Source of the DNA: Phascolarctobacterium faecium DSM 14760
Lineage (GTDB): Bacteria > Bacillota > Negativicutes > Acidaminococcales > Acidaminococcaceae
Reading direction: 5' to 3'
DNA: 64,000 nt
Assembly (NCBI RefSeq): GCF_003269275.1
Contig: NZ_QLTS01000007.1
Location: 46,819-110,818, forward strand
Shown here: piece by piece, positions 8,969 to 17,265 of the stretch
Layout of the letters: every line of letters starts with the position of its first letter
Numbering within the stretch: the stretch's first letter is position 1
Position numbers and translations under genes: made by a program
Notes under the pieces: generated by a model
Told to the model about the DNA's origin: nothing
The model's database searches: none
Seen by the model: only the letters and a program-made list of their open reading frames with translations

Positions 8969-8997
8969 ATTATATCATTTGTATTATAAAATCACAA
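8969..8997 (-). promoter_or_regulatory. Promoter of PilX-like copy 3
   Basis: On the minus strand TTGTGA, 17 bases and TATAAT. The spacer is nearly the same as in the copy 2 promoter. Confidence 0.65.
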
Positions 8998-9084
8998 TAT
9001 ATTGTACCTATTTTAATAAATATTTATTTAGGCTATATTTAATAATCTTTTATTAAACAAATATAAAACCTGTCAATACCATAC

Positions 9085-9126
9085 AAAAAAAACAGTACCG
9101 CTGCTATATAATAGCAGCGGTACTGT
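9085..9126 (-). terminator. Terminator of PilX-like copy 2
   Basis: A 16-bp perfect stem ACAGTACCGCTGCTAT with a 3-base loop, followed by eight T on the minus strand. It is closely related to the terminator at 10643-10685. Confidence 0.88.
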
Positions 9127-9144
9127 TTACTTCTTTATGCGTTT

Positions 9145-10452
9145 TTATTTCATACCTTTGGGAACGGTAAAACCAGGAGCTTTGAGCACACTATCATTAA
9201 ACTGTATCAGACCACTTGTCTTAAAATTGCCCCTGCACTGAATCTGACCTTGAAATGAAGCACTCTCAACTATCGTAATATCTTTATCAGAAGATAAAAA
9301 TCCTCCACCCGGATTATTTTTATAACTCCAAATACTGCTGCATATTTTCATATCACCATTAGACATGAACATCGTCAAGCCATTATAGGCAACGGTCTCA
9401 GTCCCCATGCCAAACTGAAAATCGCCGGCAAAAAACATTCGTACGTTGCCTGTAATCGTTCCAGTTAAAACTACTGGTTTAAGCGCGCTGAAAATAAAGG
9501 TTACAGGCAAATCACTTTCAGGACCGTTGATTTGATTTAATTGTATTCCATTATTGTAATTTTGATTGTCTATAAAAATTATTCTACCGGCAGAGTTCCC
9601 TGCATCTACAACTTTAACTCTTTTTATATTATAAGGATCACTCTCATCTACTAAATTAGACAAATCCCAATAATAATCTGTATTCTTTGCTGTCTTAATT
9701 GTAGAAGGCCATGTCATGTCAGGCATAGGAGGCATTTTGGGATATTTACTTATATCAAAAATTCTCTCCGGAAGTCTTGTTTTTAGAGTCGGCCTGTTAA
9801 CACTGTCAGTCCATTCATTCGTAAATGAATTATTATTTTTCACGTTGTAAAAACCAGATCCATATAATTTTCCCAGAAACCTAGTATCTATATCGTCAAT
9901 ATTAAAATCCTTTTGGTCTTGTACTACTGTGACCGTACCTCCGGCCTGTACCAAGCCAGGTAATTCCAAAACTTCTTCTCCCACGCTGTCACCACCGCCA
10001 GACCCTCCGTCATCACCAAAAATATAGGTTTTTCGCATAACTTTGCGTATACCCTGGCAGGAACCGACTGATGTAATTATATAGTTGGCCTTATCGCCTG
10101 GTATAGTAACATCCACTTCATTGTCATCTTTGATCTCCGTAATCGCAGTTGCATACCAGACTCCCTGCTTATCTGCTTTTTGGTTATCAAGGCTATTTAA
10201 ATAAAAATCCCCAGACTTTATTTCTGCGATTTTACTTAACCAATTATTCCATTCACTACTCCCATCATTAAGAGCAGCTATTGCACGCTTATATCCGGCT
10301 TCAGCAGCATACCACGCCTGCTGCTCCCGATAATCTGATGAGGCAGCCGTTTTTTCCATTGTCATCATCGGCAGCCAGGCTATCGCTATAATCATTAAAA
10401 ACAACAGCATTACTACAGCTATAACAGTTACCGAACCACGTTGTTTCTGCAC
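9145..10452 (-). CDS. PilX-like pilus-associated protein, copy 2
   Basis: A 435-residue protein. It has the same N-terminal helix and YAAEAGYK segment as its neighbours, the conserved ITSVGSCQGIRKVMRK block near residue 130, a Gly/Ser linker, then a beta-rich body. The C-terminus (FLSSDKDITIV..., ending APGFTVPKGMK) is shared with copy 1 but not with copy 3. The start is taken as GTG at 10452, 6 bases after GAGGTG; the upstream GTG at 10461 overlaps the ribosome site. It has its own promoter (10529-10557) and terminator. Probably a surface or pilus-tip component; function inferred from the PilX family. Confidence 0.75.
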   Translation of the reverse strand: MQKQRGSVTVIAVVMLLFLMIIAIAWLPMMTMEKTAASSDYREQQAWYAAEAGYKRAIAALNDGSSEWNNWLSKIAEIKSGDFYLNSLDNQKADKQGVWYATAITEIKDDNEVDVTIPGDKANYIITSVGSCQGIRKVMRKTYIFGDDGGSGGGDSVGEEVLELPGLVQAGGTVTVVQDQKDFNIDDIDTRFLGKLYGSGFYNVKNNNSFTNEWTDSVNRPTLKTRLPERIFDISKYPKMPPMPDMTWPSTIKTAKNTDYYWDLSNLVDESDPYNIKRVKVVDAGNSAGRIIFIDNQNYNNGIQLNQINGPESDLPVTFIFSALKPVVLTGTITGNVRMFFAGDFQFGMGTETVAYNGLTMFMSNGDMKICSSIWSYKNNPGGGFLSSDKDITIVESASFQGQIQCRGNFKTSGLIQFNDSVLKAPGFTVPKGMK

Positions 10453-10528
10453 AAAATTCACCTCGCCGCCTTTTGATATAAATTATAAATCTAGGTTAAA
10501 AGCATATATTATTTGTTATTCTTTAATT

Positions 10529-10557
10529 ATTATATCATTTACATTATAAAATAACAA
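10529..10557 (-). promoter_or_regulatory. Promoter of PilX-like copy 2
   Basis: TTGTTA, 17 bases and TATAAT on the minus strand. The spacer sequence matches that of the copy 3 promoter at all but two positions. Confidence 0.65.
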
Positions 10558-10642
10558 TATATCAAGTTTTTTGTAAACATTTGTTTAATCTATACTACGC
10601 CAATTCTTCATTAAACTAATATATATAACGCTACTAAAATTC

Positions 10643-10685
10643 AAAAAAAACAGTATCGCTGCTATTTATATAGCGGCGATACTGT
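10643..10685 (-). terminator. Terminator of PilX-like copy 1
   Basis: A 15-bp stem (ACAGTATCGCTGCTA with TAGCGGCGATACTGT, one G-T pair) followed by eight T on the minus strand. Confidence 0.87.
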
Positions 10686-10704
10686 TTACCTCTTTATGCG
10701 TTAT

Positions 10705-11940
10705 TTAATTCATACCCTTGGGAACTGTAAAACCAGGAGCCTTTAAAACAGCATCACTGTAATGAATTGTACCTTTAGTTTCGAAATTTCCTTTGACTTG
10801 AGCCTGCCCATAGAAAGCCTGGTTGGCAATTATTATATTTTTGTCAGATGACAAAAATCCTTTATTTATAGAACCAATTATTTCCATTTTTCCGTTGGAC
10901 ATAAACATAATCAATCCTGTTGCTGCCTGATTATCAAAAGTAAAATCAGCAGAAGTAAATATTCTCACATTTCCAGTAATCTTAGCATTTATTTTGATAG
11001 TTTTTGTAAAAATAAATGTTACCGGTTTTCCTTGGCTTGGCCCTATTATATTTCCCTTAAGGTACTCAGTACTATTATCAATAAAAATAAACTTCCCCGA
11101 TGATTCTTCAGCATTTATTGTACACTCATTACCAACATAATTACCAACATTCCAGGCAACATCACTTTTTAAATCCCAAATATAATTCTTACCTGCTTCC
11201 AAATTAAAAATCCAATTCCATTGATCTGTTCTTAACATAGTATTCAAATCTTTATAACTACTTTTTTGAAAAACACTTTCAGGGATATGTGTCTTCAATG
11301 TATTTGGATATGTTCCCTGAGTATGTCCACTACTAAATTGGTTTCCGCTGGAATCAAAAAAACCTGAACCATATAAATCGCCGTTTAATTCTCCTGCCTG
11401 GTTATTGGTTATGGTCACAGTACCGCCAGCCTGTACCAGACCTGGTAATTCCAGTGTTTCCTCACCGCCGCTGTCACCACCGCCAGAACTGTCGTCATCA
11501 CCTAAAACATACGTTTTACGGATAACCTTACGAACGCCCTGACAGGAACCGACAGCAGTGATCTGGTAAACAACATCTTCTCCAGGAATATATCCCGAAA
11601 CTATATCAGCATTATTTCCCATAATACTAACAGCGTACCAAATTTCATCTTGGTCAACTTTATTACCATCTATACTCAAATGCGCAAAATTCGCACTATC
11701 ACTATCTCGAATATATTCTTCCGGTGTAAGCCATCGCCAGTCATTATTTTTGTTTGATAACGCAGCCACAGCTCTTTTATAGCCGGCTTCGGCGGCATTC
11801 CAAGCCTGCTGTTCCCGATAATCAGACGCAGCAGCCGTTTTTTCCATTGTCATCATCGGCAGCCAGGCTACGGCAACAACCATTAAAAACAACAGCATTG
11901 CCAAAGATATGACAGTTACCGACCCGCGTTGATCTTTCAT
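10705..11940 (-). CDS. PilX-like pilus-associated protein, copy 1
   Basis: A 411-residue protein starting MKDQRGSVTV with AGGTGA in front of the ATG. It has the same N-terminal hydrophobic helix, EQQAWNAAEAGYK segment, ITAVGSCQGVRKVIRK block and Gly/Ser linker as the two downstream paralogues, and a beta-rich body ending APGFTVPKGMN. It begins 20 bases after the PilW-like gene and is read from the PilV/PilW transcript, unlike the two copies that have their own promoters. This suggests it is the founder copy. Minor pilin role is inference. Confidence 0.77.
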   Translation of the reverse strand: MKDQRGSVTVISLAMLLFLMVVAVAWLPMMTMEKTAAASDYREQQAWNAAEAGYKRAVAALSNKNNDWRWLTPEEYIRDSDSANFAHLSIDGNKVDQDEIWYAVSIMGNNADIVSGYIPGEDVVYQITAVGSCQGVRKVIRKTYVLGDDDSSGGGDSGGEETLELPGLVQAGGTVTITNNQAGELNGDLYGSGFFDSSGNQFSSGHTQGTYPNTLKTHIPESVFQKSSYKDLNTMLRTDQWNWIFNLEAGKNYIWDLKSDVAWNVGNYVGNECTINAEESSGKFIFIDNSTEYLKGNIIGPSQGKPVTFIFTKTIKINAKITGNVRIFTSADFTFDNQAATGLIMFMSNGKMEIIGSINKGFLSSDKNIIIANQAFYGQAQVKGNFETKGTIHYSDAVLKAPGFTVPKGMN

Positions 11941-11960
11941 TTCGTCACCTCATAATCAAA

Positions 11961-13028
11961 TTAACTTCTACCAACGATTTCCCATCCAGATCCATTAATC
12001 AAATCTTTTACTTTATTAAATGGCAAACTGACCGATACACCACCATTTTTAATTAAGTGATACCATTTCTTATTTTCCGGATTATAAACATAATTTACAT
12101 TCCATCCGGTTGTTTTATCCGGGTCGGTATAGCCAATAAGAAAAACATTATCTACAGTAATGGGAACATTTGTATCACCATATCCATATGGATTCATATA
12201 GACTGTTTTGCCATTTATATTTACGCTAAACCAGGCTCCACCATATTTTTCACTTAATAAATACTCTCTTATTTTATCATTATTACCCAATTGCCAAAGT
12301 GAATCATTACTTGTTCCAAAAAATTTCTTAAAATCGTCTAACGAATTTCTTTCTGAACTTGTTAAAACTTCTCCATTTTTTAGCTTATGCCAAATACTTA
12401 CTAAGCTTGTATATTCTTTAAGCATTTTTTCTTCAGGTGTTTCTGTTACTTCTTCTTCACTCGGCACAACTTTAGTTTCCAAGGTCTGTGTTTTCATTTG
12501 CCCATTAAATTCATACTGCAGCGGCAAAGCGATCTTATACATGATCACTGTATTACCGTCATTTAAAGTAAGCGTTTCAGAAGTAACAGGAAATTTACCC
12601 TCGAAAATACTATTATTGCTGTCATTTGGAAAAACAGTTATTTTTTTACTGCCGTCAGTAATATCTTCCCGCGTTACCTGCAATTGTTTTTTTGTATCAT
12701 CTTTCCACTCGACAGTCACTTTATATTCTTTATTGGTTCCTTGAGCAATATCCATATGCCTGTCCCAAAGATTACCTTTATAGGAAAATTTACTTGTGCT
12801 GACCGTCGGCTGCTCCGGATCAATACTGTCCTTATCTGCATAACGCAGCGTAGTTTTCAGTTCGTTCATCAGCAAACGCGCCTCTTCATAAACGACTTCC
12901 TGCCTGGCGCCTACATGCAGACTGGTAACACTGCTGCCAAACAAATGTACCATTGCCCCCATGATCAGCCCCAATACTGCCATCGCTACCACTAATTCTA
13001 TTAATGTAAATCCGGACTGCTTCTTCAT
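11961..13028 (-). CDS. PilW-like minor prepilin
   Basis: A 355-residue protein with a classic type III signal: MKKQSG followed by FTLIELVVAMAVLGLIMG. PilD-type peptidase would cleave after Gly6 and methylate Phe. The N-terminal helix is followed by a variable globular region of about 320 residues. The AAAGGAGC site lies 7 bases before the ATG. It follows the PilV-like gene by 17 bases. No assembly ATPase, platform protein or prepilin peptidase is in the window, so the pilus machine must be encoded elsewhere. Confidence 0.83.
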   Translation of the reverse strand: MKKQSGFTLIELVVAMAVLGLIMGAMVHLFGSSVTSLHVGARQEVVYEEARLLMNELKTTLRYADKDSIDPEQPTVSTSKFSYKGNLWDRHMDIAQGTNKEYKVTVEWKDDTKKQLQVTREDITDGSKKITVFPNDSNNSIFEGKFPVTSETLTLNDGNTVIMYKIALPLQYEFNGQMKTQTLETKVVPSEEEVTETPEEKMLKEYTSLVSIWHKLKNGEVLTSSERNSLDDFKKFFGTSNDSLWQLGNNDKIREYLLSEKYGGAWFSVNINGKTVYMNPYGYGDTNVPITVDNVFLIGYTDPDKTTGWNVNYVYNPENKKWYHLIKNGGVSVSLPFNKVKDLINGSGWEIVGRS

Positions 13029-13045
13029 GCCGCCGCTCCTTTAAA

Positions 13046-13483
13046 TCAATCTTTTGTACGGATATATGTCTGCAGATCCAAGACCTGCGGCTTGGGATCT
13101 GTCCACTTCACTTCTACCCTGACCAAATACAATTCGCTCTCACCCGGATAATTATTCCCCAGGCTTCCATCACCGCCGCGAGCATTAATCTGGTACTCAA
13201 TGCCGTCCTGGGTAACTGTATTATTACCTTCTTTATTGATATATTCAACTATTTCTCTGATATCACTGCTGCTGTGCCCATCGGCTGCCTTTAACAGTTC
13301 AATTTTCTCCGATGCTATCTGTACAGCCTTTTCCTGTCTGTCCGCCGATACCATCACACCGATACCATAAGTATATAAAGCCGCTAATGCAGCCAGGCCG
13401 ATAGCTACTACCAAAACCCCGATCATAGCATCGACCAGTAAAAATCCCTGTTTATTTTTGCGGAACTGTTTTATGCCATTCAT
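13046..13483 (-). CDS. PilV-like minor prepilin
   Basis: A protein of about 145 residues. A basic leader ends in KNKQG, followed by the cleavage and helix region FLLVDAMIGVLVVAIGLAAL; Gly just before Phe is the expected prepilin peptidase site. PilV-type proteins prime pilus assembly with PilW and PilX, and the three follow each other here. The ATG at 13483 is chosen (AAAGGA 11 bases upstream); an in-frame GTG at 13489, 5 bases after the same site, is an alternative. A TATAAT element is at about 13516-13521. Confidence 0.82.
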   Translation of the reverse strand: MNGIKQFRKNKQGFLLVDAMIGVLVVAIGLAALAALYTYGIGVMVSADRQEKAVQIASEKIELLKAADGHSSSDIREIVEYINKEGNNTVTQDGIEYQINARGGDGSLGNNYPGESELYLVRVEVKWTDPKPQVLDLQTYIRTKD

Positions 13484-13600
13484 CTTCACAGCCGTCCTTT
13501 ACTCATAAAATCCCATATTTATTATATCACATATTTTCTTTAGTTTATAAATAATAACTATCATATATTTTAAAAATACTTAGAAAAATATGTATTAAAA

Positions 13601-13632
13601 TTGCCTCTTCTTAATTAATTAAGAAGAGGCAA
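13601..13632 (-). terminator. Intrinsic terminator of the M48 protease gene
   Basis: A 32-base perfect palindrome (TTGCCTCTTCTTAATT and complement) followed by TTTTAAT on the minus strand. Confidence 0.75.
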
Positions 13633-13643
13633 TAAATTTTCAG

Positions 13644-14732
13644 TTATTTCTTTTTATCTTTACTCTTGGACTGCACTGCCGTATCGTTGGCATTCGCAAC
13701 CGGCACCCACTGGCGCAGCAGCTCGGTACAGGCCGCCGCATAGCTGCCGGCACTGCCGAAGCCGCCCGCATACGCATCCTGATTGTAAACAGTGAGGATC
13801 TCGATGTCATCATAGTAAATAGTGGCACTGCCGCCGTTATCATAGACGATAAAGCGATATGGATCGATATGGCCCTTATCACGTTCACGCACGCAGTATA
13901 AACCGCCGGCAAGCATATAAGCGCGATATTCCGGGCGGTCATTACCGACAGTCTGCGTGATATTAAACCCCCAGTCACCTTCATGCACTCTGGCTGTATT
14001 ATCTTCGTTAAGAGTTATTTCCGGATGTACTTTAAGCGCTTTGATCTGCTTCATAACACGTTTCAAACGTTCTTCCGGCTCGGGATGGCTCGAAAAAATA
14101 CCATAGCCTGGATTACCCTGTTCCTTCGCCAGGTCTTCCAGCTTGTTGATCGTCAGCACGACACTGTAAGGATTATAACCGGCTGCTACACACAGATTAA
14201 AACCGCCCTTATCTGCGCCGCGTTCGTCGGTACGGCTGTAACCGGCCGCTAAAGCCTGCGTCGCCAGTCCCGCTATGCCTAAATCACCTTTGGTAACGAT
14301 AGCAAAAGCCAAAGTCGTTAAAAGCTGTTTTTCTATTTGATGCACAGTGTGCTTTTTGACAACGTGTGTGATCTCGTGACCTAATACGCCAGCTAATTCT
14401 GCATCGGACGGCATATAATCGATCAGTCCCTTGAATACATAAATGAAACCGCCGGGGCAGGCCAGCGCATTTACTTCGTCACTGTTCAGCACCTTAAAGC
14501 TGTATTCCAGATCCTGCCGTTCGCTGACCTTGACCAGACTCTGACCGATCCGGTTGACACGTTCCTGCAAGGCATAATCCTGCACGACACCGTATTTAGC
14601 TTCCAGCTGCATCGCCGTCTGCCGGCCCATCTCTATTTCCTGTTCCTTGCTGATCAGCCCCGCTTCTGCCGGCGGCGTCATCCCCAGGCTGCAGCAGAAT
14701 ACAAAGACTATTGCTAAAATAAAGCGTTTCAT
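13644..14732 (-). CDS. Exported M48-family metalloprotease (BepA/Oma1-like)
   Basis: A 362-residue protein with a signal peptide ending PPAEA. The protease domain spans about residues 30-230. The zinc motif H119-E-x-x-H123 (HEITH) and the third ligand Glu170 in TDERGAD are intact, and a SSHPEPEERL segment follows, as in BepA-type periplasmic proteases. The C-terminal ~120 residues form a separate unrecognised domain ending in a Lys-rich tail. In diderms such enzymes assist or degrade outer-membrane proteins; that role is inference here. Monocistronic, with a palindromic terminator. Confidence 0.87.
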   Translation of the reverse strand: MKRFILAIVFVFCCSLGMTPPAEAGLISKEQEIEMGRQTAMQLEAKYGVVQDYALQERVNRIGQSLVKVSERQDLEYSFKVLNSDEVNALACPGGFIYVFKGLIDYMPSDAELAGVLGHEITHVVKKHTVHQIEKQLLTTLAFAIVTKGDLGIAGLATQALAAGYSRTDERGADKGGFNLCVAAGYNPYSVVLTINKLEDLAKEQGNPGYGIFSSHPEPEERLKRVMKQIKALKVHPEITLNEDNTARVHEGDWGFNITQTVGNDRPEYRAYMLAGGLYCVRERDKGHIDPYRFIVYDNGGSATIYYDDIEILTVYNQDAYAGGFGSAGSYAAACTELLRQWVPVANANDTAVQSKSKDKKK

Positions 14733-14763
14733 CTTTTCACACCCCTTGTTTTAACGTAAACTG

Positions 14764-15915
14764 TCAAATCGCACCATTTTCTTTCAACTTCATAATCTCT
14801 GGCTCCGTATAACCCAGTTCAGTCAGCACCTCAGCCGTATGTTCTCCTAAAAGCGGCGCCCGGCGTTCGATGCTGCCCGGCATATCCGACAAACGGATCG
14901 CCGGTTTGACATACTGCAAAGTGCCGATATCCTCCTGTTTTTGCGCCAGCATTTCTGACTGCTGTGTCAGCTCGCTGTTTAAGGCTTCCTCCAGCGAACA
15001 GACCGGCGTCACGCAGAATTCTTCCTCACCGATCAACGCCAGCCATTCGGCCTGCGTTTTGGTCTGGAATACTGCTGCCAAATGCTCCTGAAGCTCATTA
15101 CCATGTTCAAAATCATGCTGACGCTCGATCAGCTCTTCACAACCCAGGATTTCGCACAAACGCCGCCAGAATTTAGGTTCGATCGTCCCCACGCTCAAAT
15201 AACGGCCGTCCTGCGTCCGGTAAATATTATAATAATGTGCCGTGCGCCCGAAAGGCTGACAACCTGTAGCCTTACAGCCCCACAAGCTGCTGATGCCGGT
15301 TGTCTGCAGACTCAGTGAAGTATTATATAAATTGATATCTACAGCCTGACCTTCCCCGGTACGTTCGCGCGCCAGCAAAGCCAGCAGAATGCCGCTGACA
15401 GCGTTCATACTGCTGCCCAGCGCCGCAATCTGTACCTCTGAAACGCAGGCACTGCCAACGTCATCCAGTGAATTCAGACCTGCAAGTCCGATCACATTCA
15501 GGTCATGGGCCGGTTTATGACGGTAACTGCCAGTCTGCCCAAAGCCGGTGATCGAACAATAGACCAGCTGCGGGTTGATTTCCCTGACAGTTGCGTAATC
15601 CAAGCCATAACGCGCCAGATAACCCGGCCGGAAGCCTTCTAAAAATACATCTGCTTCTGACAGAAGACGTAATAAAAGCTTACGTCCGCCTTCAGTTTTT
15701 ATATCGGCCGTAATGCCGCGTTTATTACGGTTAAGCGCCAAATGCCAATAGCTCATGCCTGGCAGCGCTTCCGGAAAAAATCTGCGTGTATCATCGCCTG
15801 CAGGCGTTTCCACTTTGATAACATCGGCGCCGAAATCTCCCAATACCATACCGCAGTACTGCCCCGGCAGCCATTTAGAAAAATCTATCACCTTGATACC
15901 GGTCAAAGCCTTCAT
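14764..15915 (-). CDS. Family III CoA-transferase (CaiB/BaiF), possibly racemase-like
   Basis: A protein of about 383 residues of normal family length. The start LTGIKVIDFSKWLPGQYC and the GDFGADVIKVE block are typical of CaiB/BaiF enzymes, which transfer CoA between carboxylic acids or, in the AMACR branch, racemise 2-methylacyl-CoA. The AHDLN segment around residue 147 carries the family's conserved Asp. The AMACR-type second Asp appears to be Ala (QIAALGSS), so racemase activity is doubtful. The ATG at 15915 has GGGGG 8 bases upstream; an in-frame TTG at 15930 is less likely. The gene diverges from thiW. Substrate unknown. Confidence 0.82.
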   Translation of the reverse strand: MKALTGIKVIDFSKWLPGQYCGMVLGDFGADVIKVETPAGDDTRRFFPEALPGMSYWHLALNRNKRGITADIKTEGGRKLLLRLLSEADVFLEGFRPGYLARYGLDYATVREINPQLVYCSITGFGQTGSYRHKPAHDLNVIGLAGLNSLDDVGSACVSEVQIAALGSSMNAVSGILLALLARERTGEGQAVDINLYNTSLSLQTTGISSLWGCKATGCQPFGRTAHYYNIYRTQDGRYLSVGTIEPKFWRRLCEILGCEELIERQHDFEHGNELQEHLAAVFQTKTQAEWLALIGEEEFCVTPVCSLEEALNSELTQQSEMLAQKQEDIGTLQYVKPAIRLSDMPGSIERRAPLLGEHTAEVLTELGYTEPEIMKLKENGAI

Positions 15916-16017
15916 TCTTCTGACCCCCAATATTTTAACTGCAAAATATCCTCTGAAAATATACTTTATAATATTCTACATTTTTTACTGTTTCCCTTTA
16001 ATTTATTTGCTGTGAAA

Positions 16018-16026
16018 TGCTATAAT
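16018..16026 (+). promoter_or_regulatory. Extended -10 promoter of the thiW operon
   Basis: TGC-TATAAT, 35 bases before the start codon. No riboswitch fits in the short leader. Confidence 0.5.
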
Positions 16027-16060
16027 AAGTTATAGAAGTTGTCTGAAGAGGTGTCATTAC

Positions 16061-16576
16061 ATGAAGATCCATAAGCTCACTTTAACGGCGCTGCTGGTTG
16101 CCATCGGCACCCTGAGCGCGCATCTTATTTATATACCGGCCGGCATTTCCAAATGCTTTCCCGTGCAGCATGCCATCAACGTGCTGGGAGCGGTGATTTT
16201 AGGCCCCGGCTATGCGACAGCAGCGGCCTTTGTCATTTCCTGCCTGCGCAATATGTTCGGTACCGGCTCACTGCTGGCTTTTCCCGGCAGTATGATCGGT
16301 GCCTGTCTGGCCGGACTTTGCTATAGCAGGTTCGGCTCTGTCAAAGCGGCTATGGCCGGCGAGATTTTCGGCACCGGTATTTTAGGCGGACTGACTGCCT
16401 GGGTCATCGCCCGTTTCTTCTTGAACAGCGCGGCAGCAGCCTGGTTCTTTATCCCGCCGTTCCTGATCAGCACTGTCGGCGGCAGCATCATCGCCGGACT
16501 GATCATTAAAAGCGGTATCCTTGCTTACGCTCTGCCAAATCTTTTTGCTAATAAAGGAAATAAATCAAATTTATGA
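16061..16576 (+). CDS. thiW: ThiW-like energy-coupling-factor transporter S component
   Basis: A 171-residue membrane protein with 5-6 hydrophobic segments. The family core is clear: FPVQHAINVLGAVILGPGY at about residues 29-47, then SCLRNMFGTGSLLAFPGS. ThiW proteins are thought to bind a thiazole precursor of thiamine for uptake with the shared ECF module (ATPases and EcfT encoded elsewhere). It overlaps the next gene by 4 bases (ATGA), showing tight co-translation. The operon ends with a metal-type ArsR regulator, which is unexpected for a vitamin carrier, so the actual substrate deserves doubt. Confidence 0.85.
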   Translation: MKIHKLTLTALLVAIGTLSAHLIYIPAGISKCFPVQHAINVLGAVILGPGYATAAAFVISCLRNMFGTGSLLAFPGSMIGACLAGLCYSRFGSVKAAMAGEIFGTGILGGLTAWVIARFFLNSAAAAWFFIPPFLISTVGGSIIAGLIIKSGILAYALPNLFANKGNKSNL

Positions 16577-16845
16577 ATATTGATACCATGCTTTCACAAA
16601 TTTTATATTGCCTGAGCGGCTTCCTTTTCGGTATTTTCGCCTCACGCTACAGCGTCATCAGCTGGCGCACTCTGGCCAGCCGGCCGCCGCTGCTGCAATG
16701 CGCGCCCTACGTGCTGTTTATCATCGCAGCTTTTACGCTGTTTCCCTTCTGGCTGATTACCCGTACCGAAGCCGGCGGTTTTATTTATTATGCGACGCTG
16801 CTGTTCTTTTTCACAAAGGGCTACCGCGCTGATAAGAAAGGATGA
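16573..16845 (+). CDS. Small integral membrane protein
   Basis: A 90-residue protein with two or three hydrophobic segments (about 5-25, 42-60 and 67-82) and a basic C-terminal tail. It overlaps thiW by 4 bases at the start (ATGA), so translation is coupled. No family is recognised. Position suggests a partner or accessory of the ThiW-type carrier. Confidence 0.65.
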   Translation: MNIDTMLSQILYCLSGFLFGIFASRYSVISWRTLASRPPLLQCAPYVLFIIAAFTLFPFWLITRTEAGGFIYYATLLFFFTKGYRADKKG

Positions 16846-16853
16846 GCCCCAAC

Positions 16854-17213
16854 ATGAGCGAAAATAAAACTAACAATACTGTGATCTGCGATTCCTGCGG
16901 ACACAGCGCCAGAATCCACCCCCAGCTGGCCGATAAATATGTACAGCCGATGGCGGAAATATTCAAGGTTTTAGGTGACCCGACCCGCATTAAAATTTTA
17001 GAACTGCTCTCCCACGAGGATATGTGCGTCAGTAATATCGCCGAAATGCTGGATATGACCCATTCTGCTATTTCTCATCAGCTGCGGCAGCTGCGCCATG
17101 CTCAGCTGGTCAAGTTTTCCAAGTCCGGCAAAGAAGTCATTTATTCGCTGGACGACGAACACGTCCTGACGCTGTTTGCCCAGGCGCTGGATCATGTCAA
17201 ACATAAGGTTTAA
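16854..17213 (+). CDS. ArsR/SmtB-family metalloregulator (zinc-site type)
   Basis: A 119-residue winged helix-turn-helix repressor. The DNA-recognition helix is SHQLRQLRHAQLV, near residues 74-86. The C-terminal helix carries the pattern D101-x-H103-x10-H114-x2-H117, the same spacing as the alpha-5 zinc/cobalt site of CzrA and SmtB. An N-terminal C-x2-C (residues 12 and 15) and Cys58 in DMCVSN may add a second site. An ATG at 16842 overlaps the preceding stop, but its ribosome site would be too close; the ATG at 16854 lies 11 bases after AAAGGA and is chosen. Confidence 0.85.
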   Translation: MSENKTNNTVICDSCGHSARIHPQLADKYVQPMAEIFKVLGDPTRIKILELLSHEDMCVSNIAEMLDMTHSAISHQLRQLRHAQLVKFSKSGKEVIYSLDDEHVLTLFAQALDHVKHKV

Positions 17214-17226
17214 GCATTCCGCACAT

Positions 17227-17264
17227 AAAAACGGAGCCTGCTGTGCAGACTCCGTTTTTTTATT
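17227..17264. terminator. Bidirectional terminator between arsR-type gene and pdxT
   Basis: AAAACGGAG-C-CTGC pairs with GCAG-A-CTCCGTTTT; T-runs follow in both directions. Confidence 0.82.
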
Positions 17265-17265
17265 T

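Noticed and set aside
7550..11940. Insertion sequence or transposon as cause of the PilX-like repeats
   Set aside because: No transposase gene, terminal inverted repeats or target duplications are seen; duplication of a promoter-gene-terminator unit explains the pattern.
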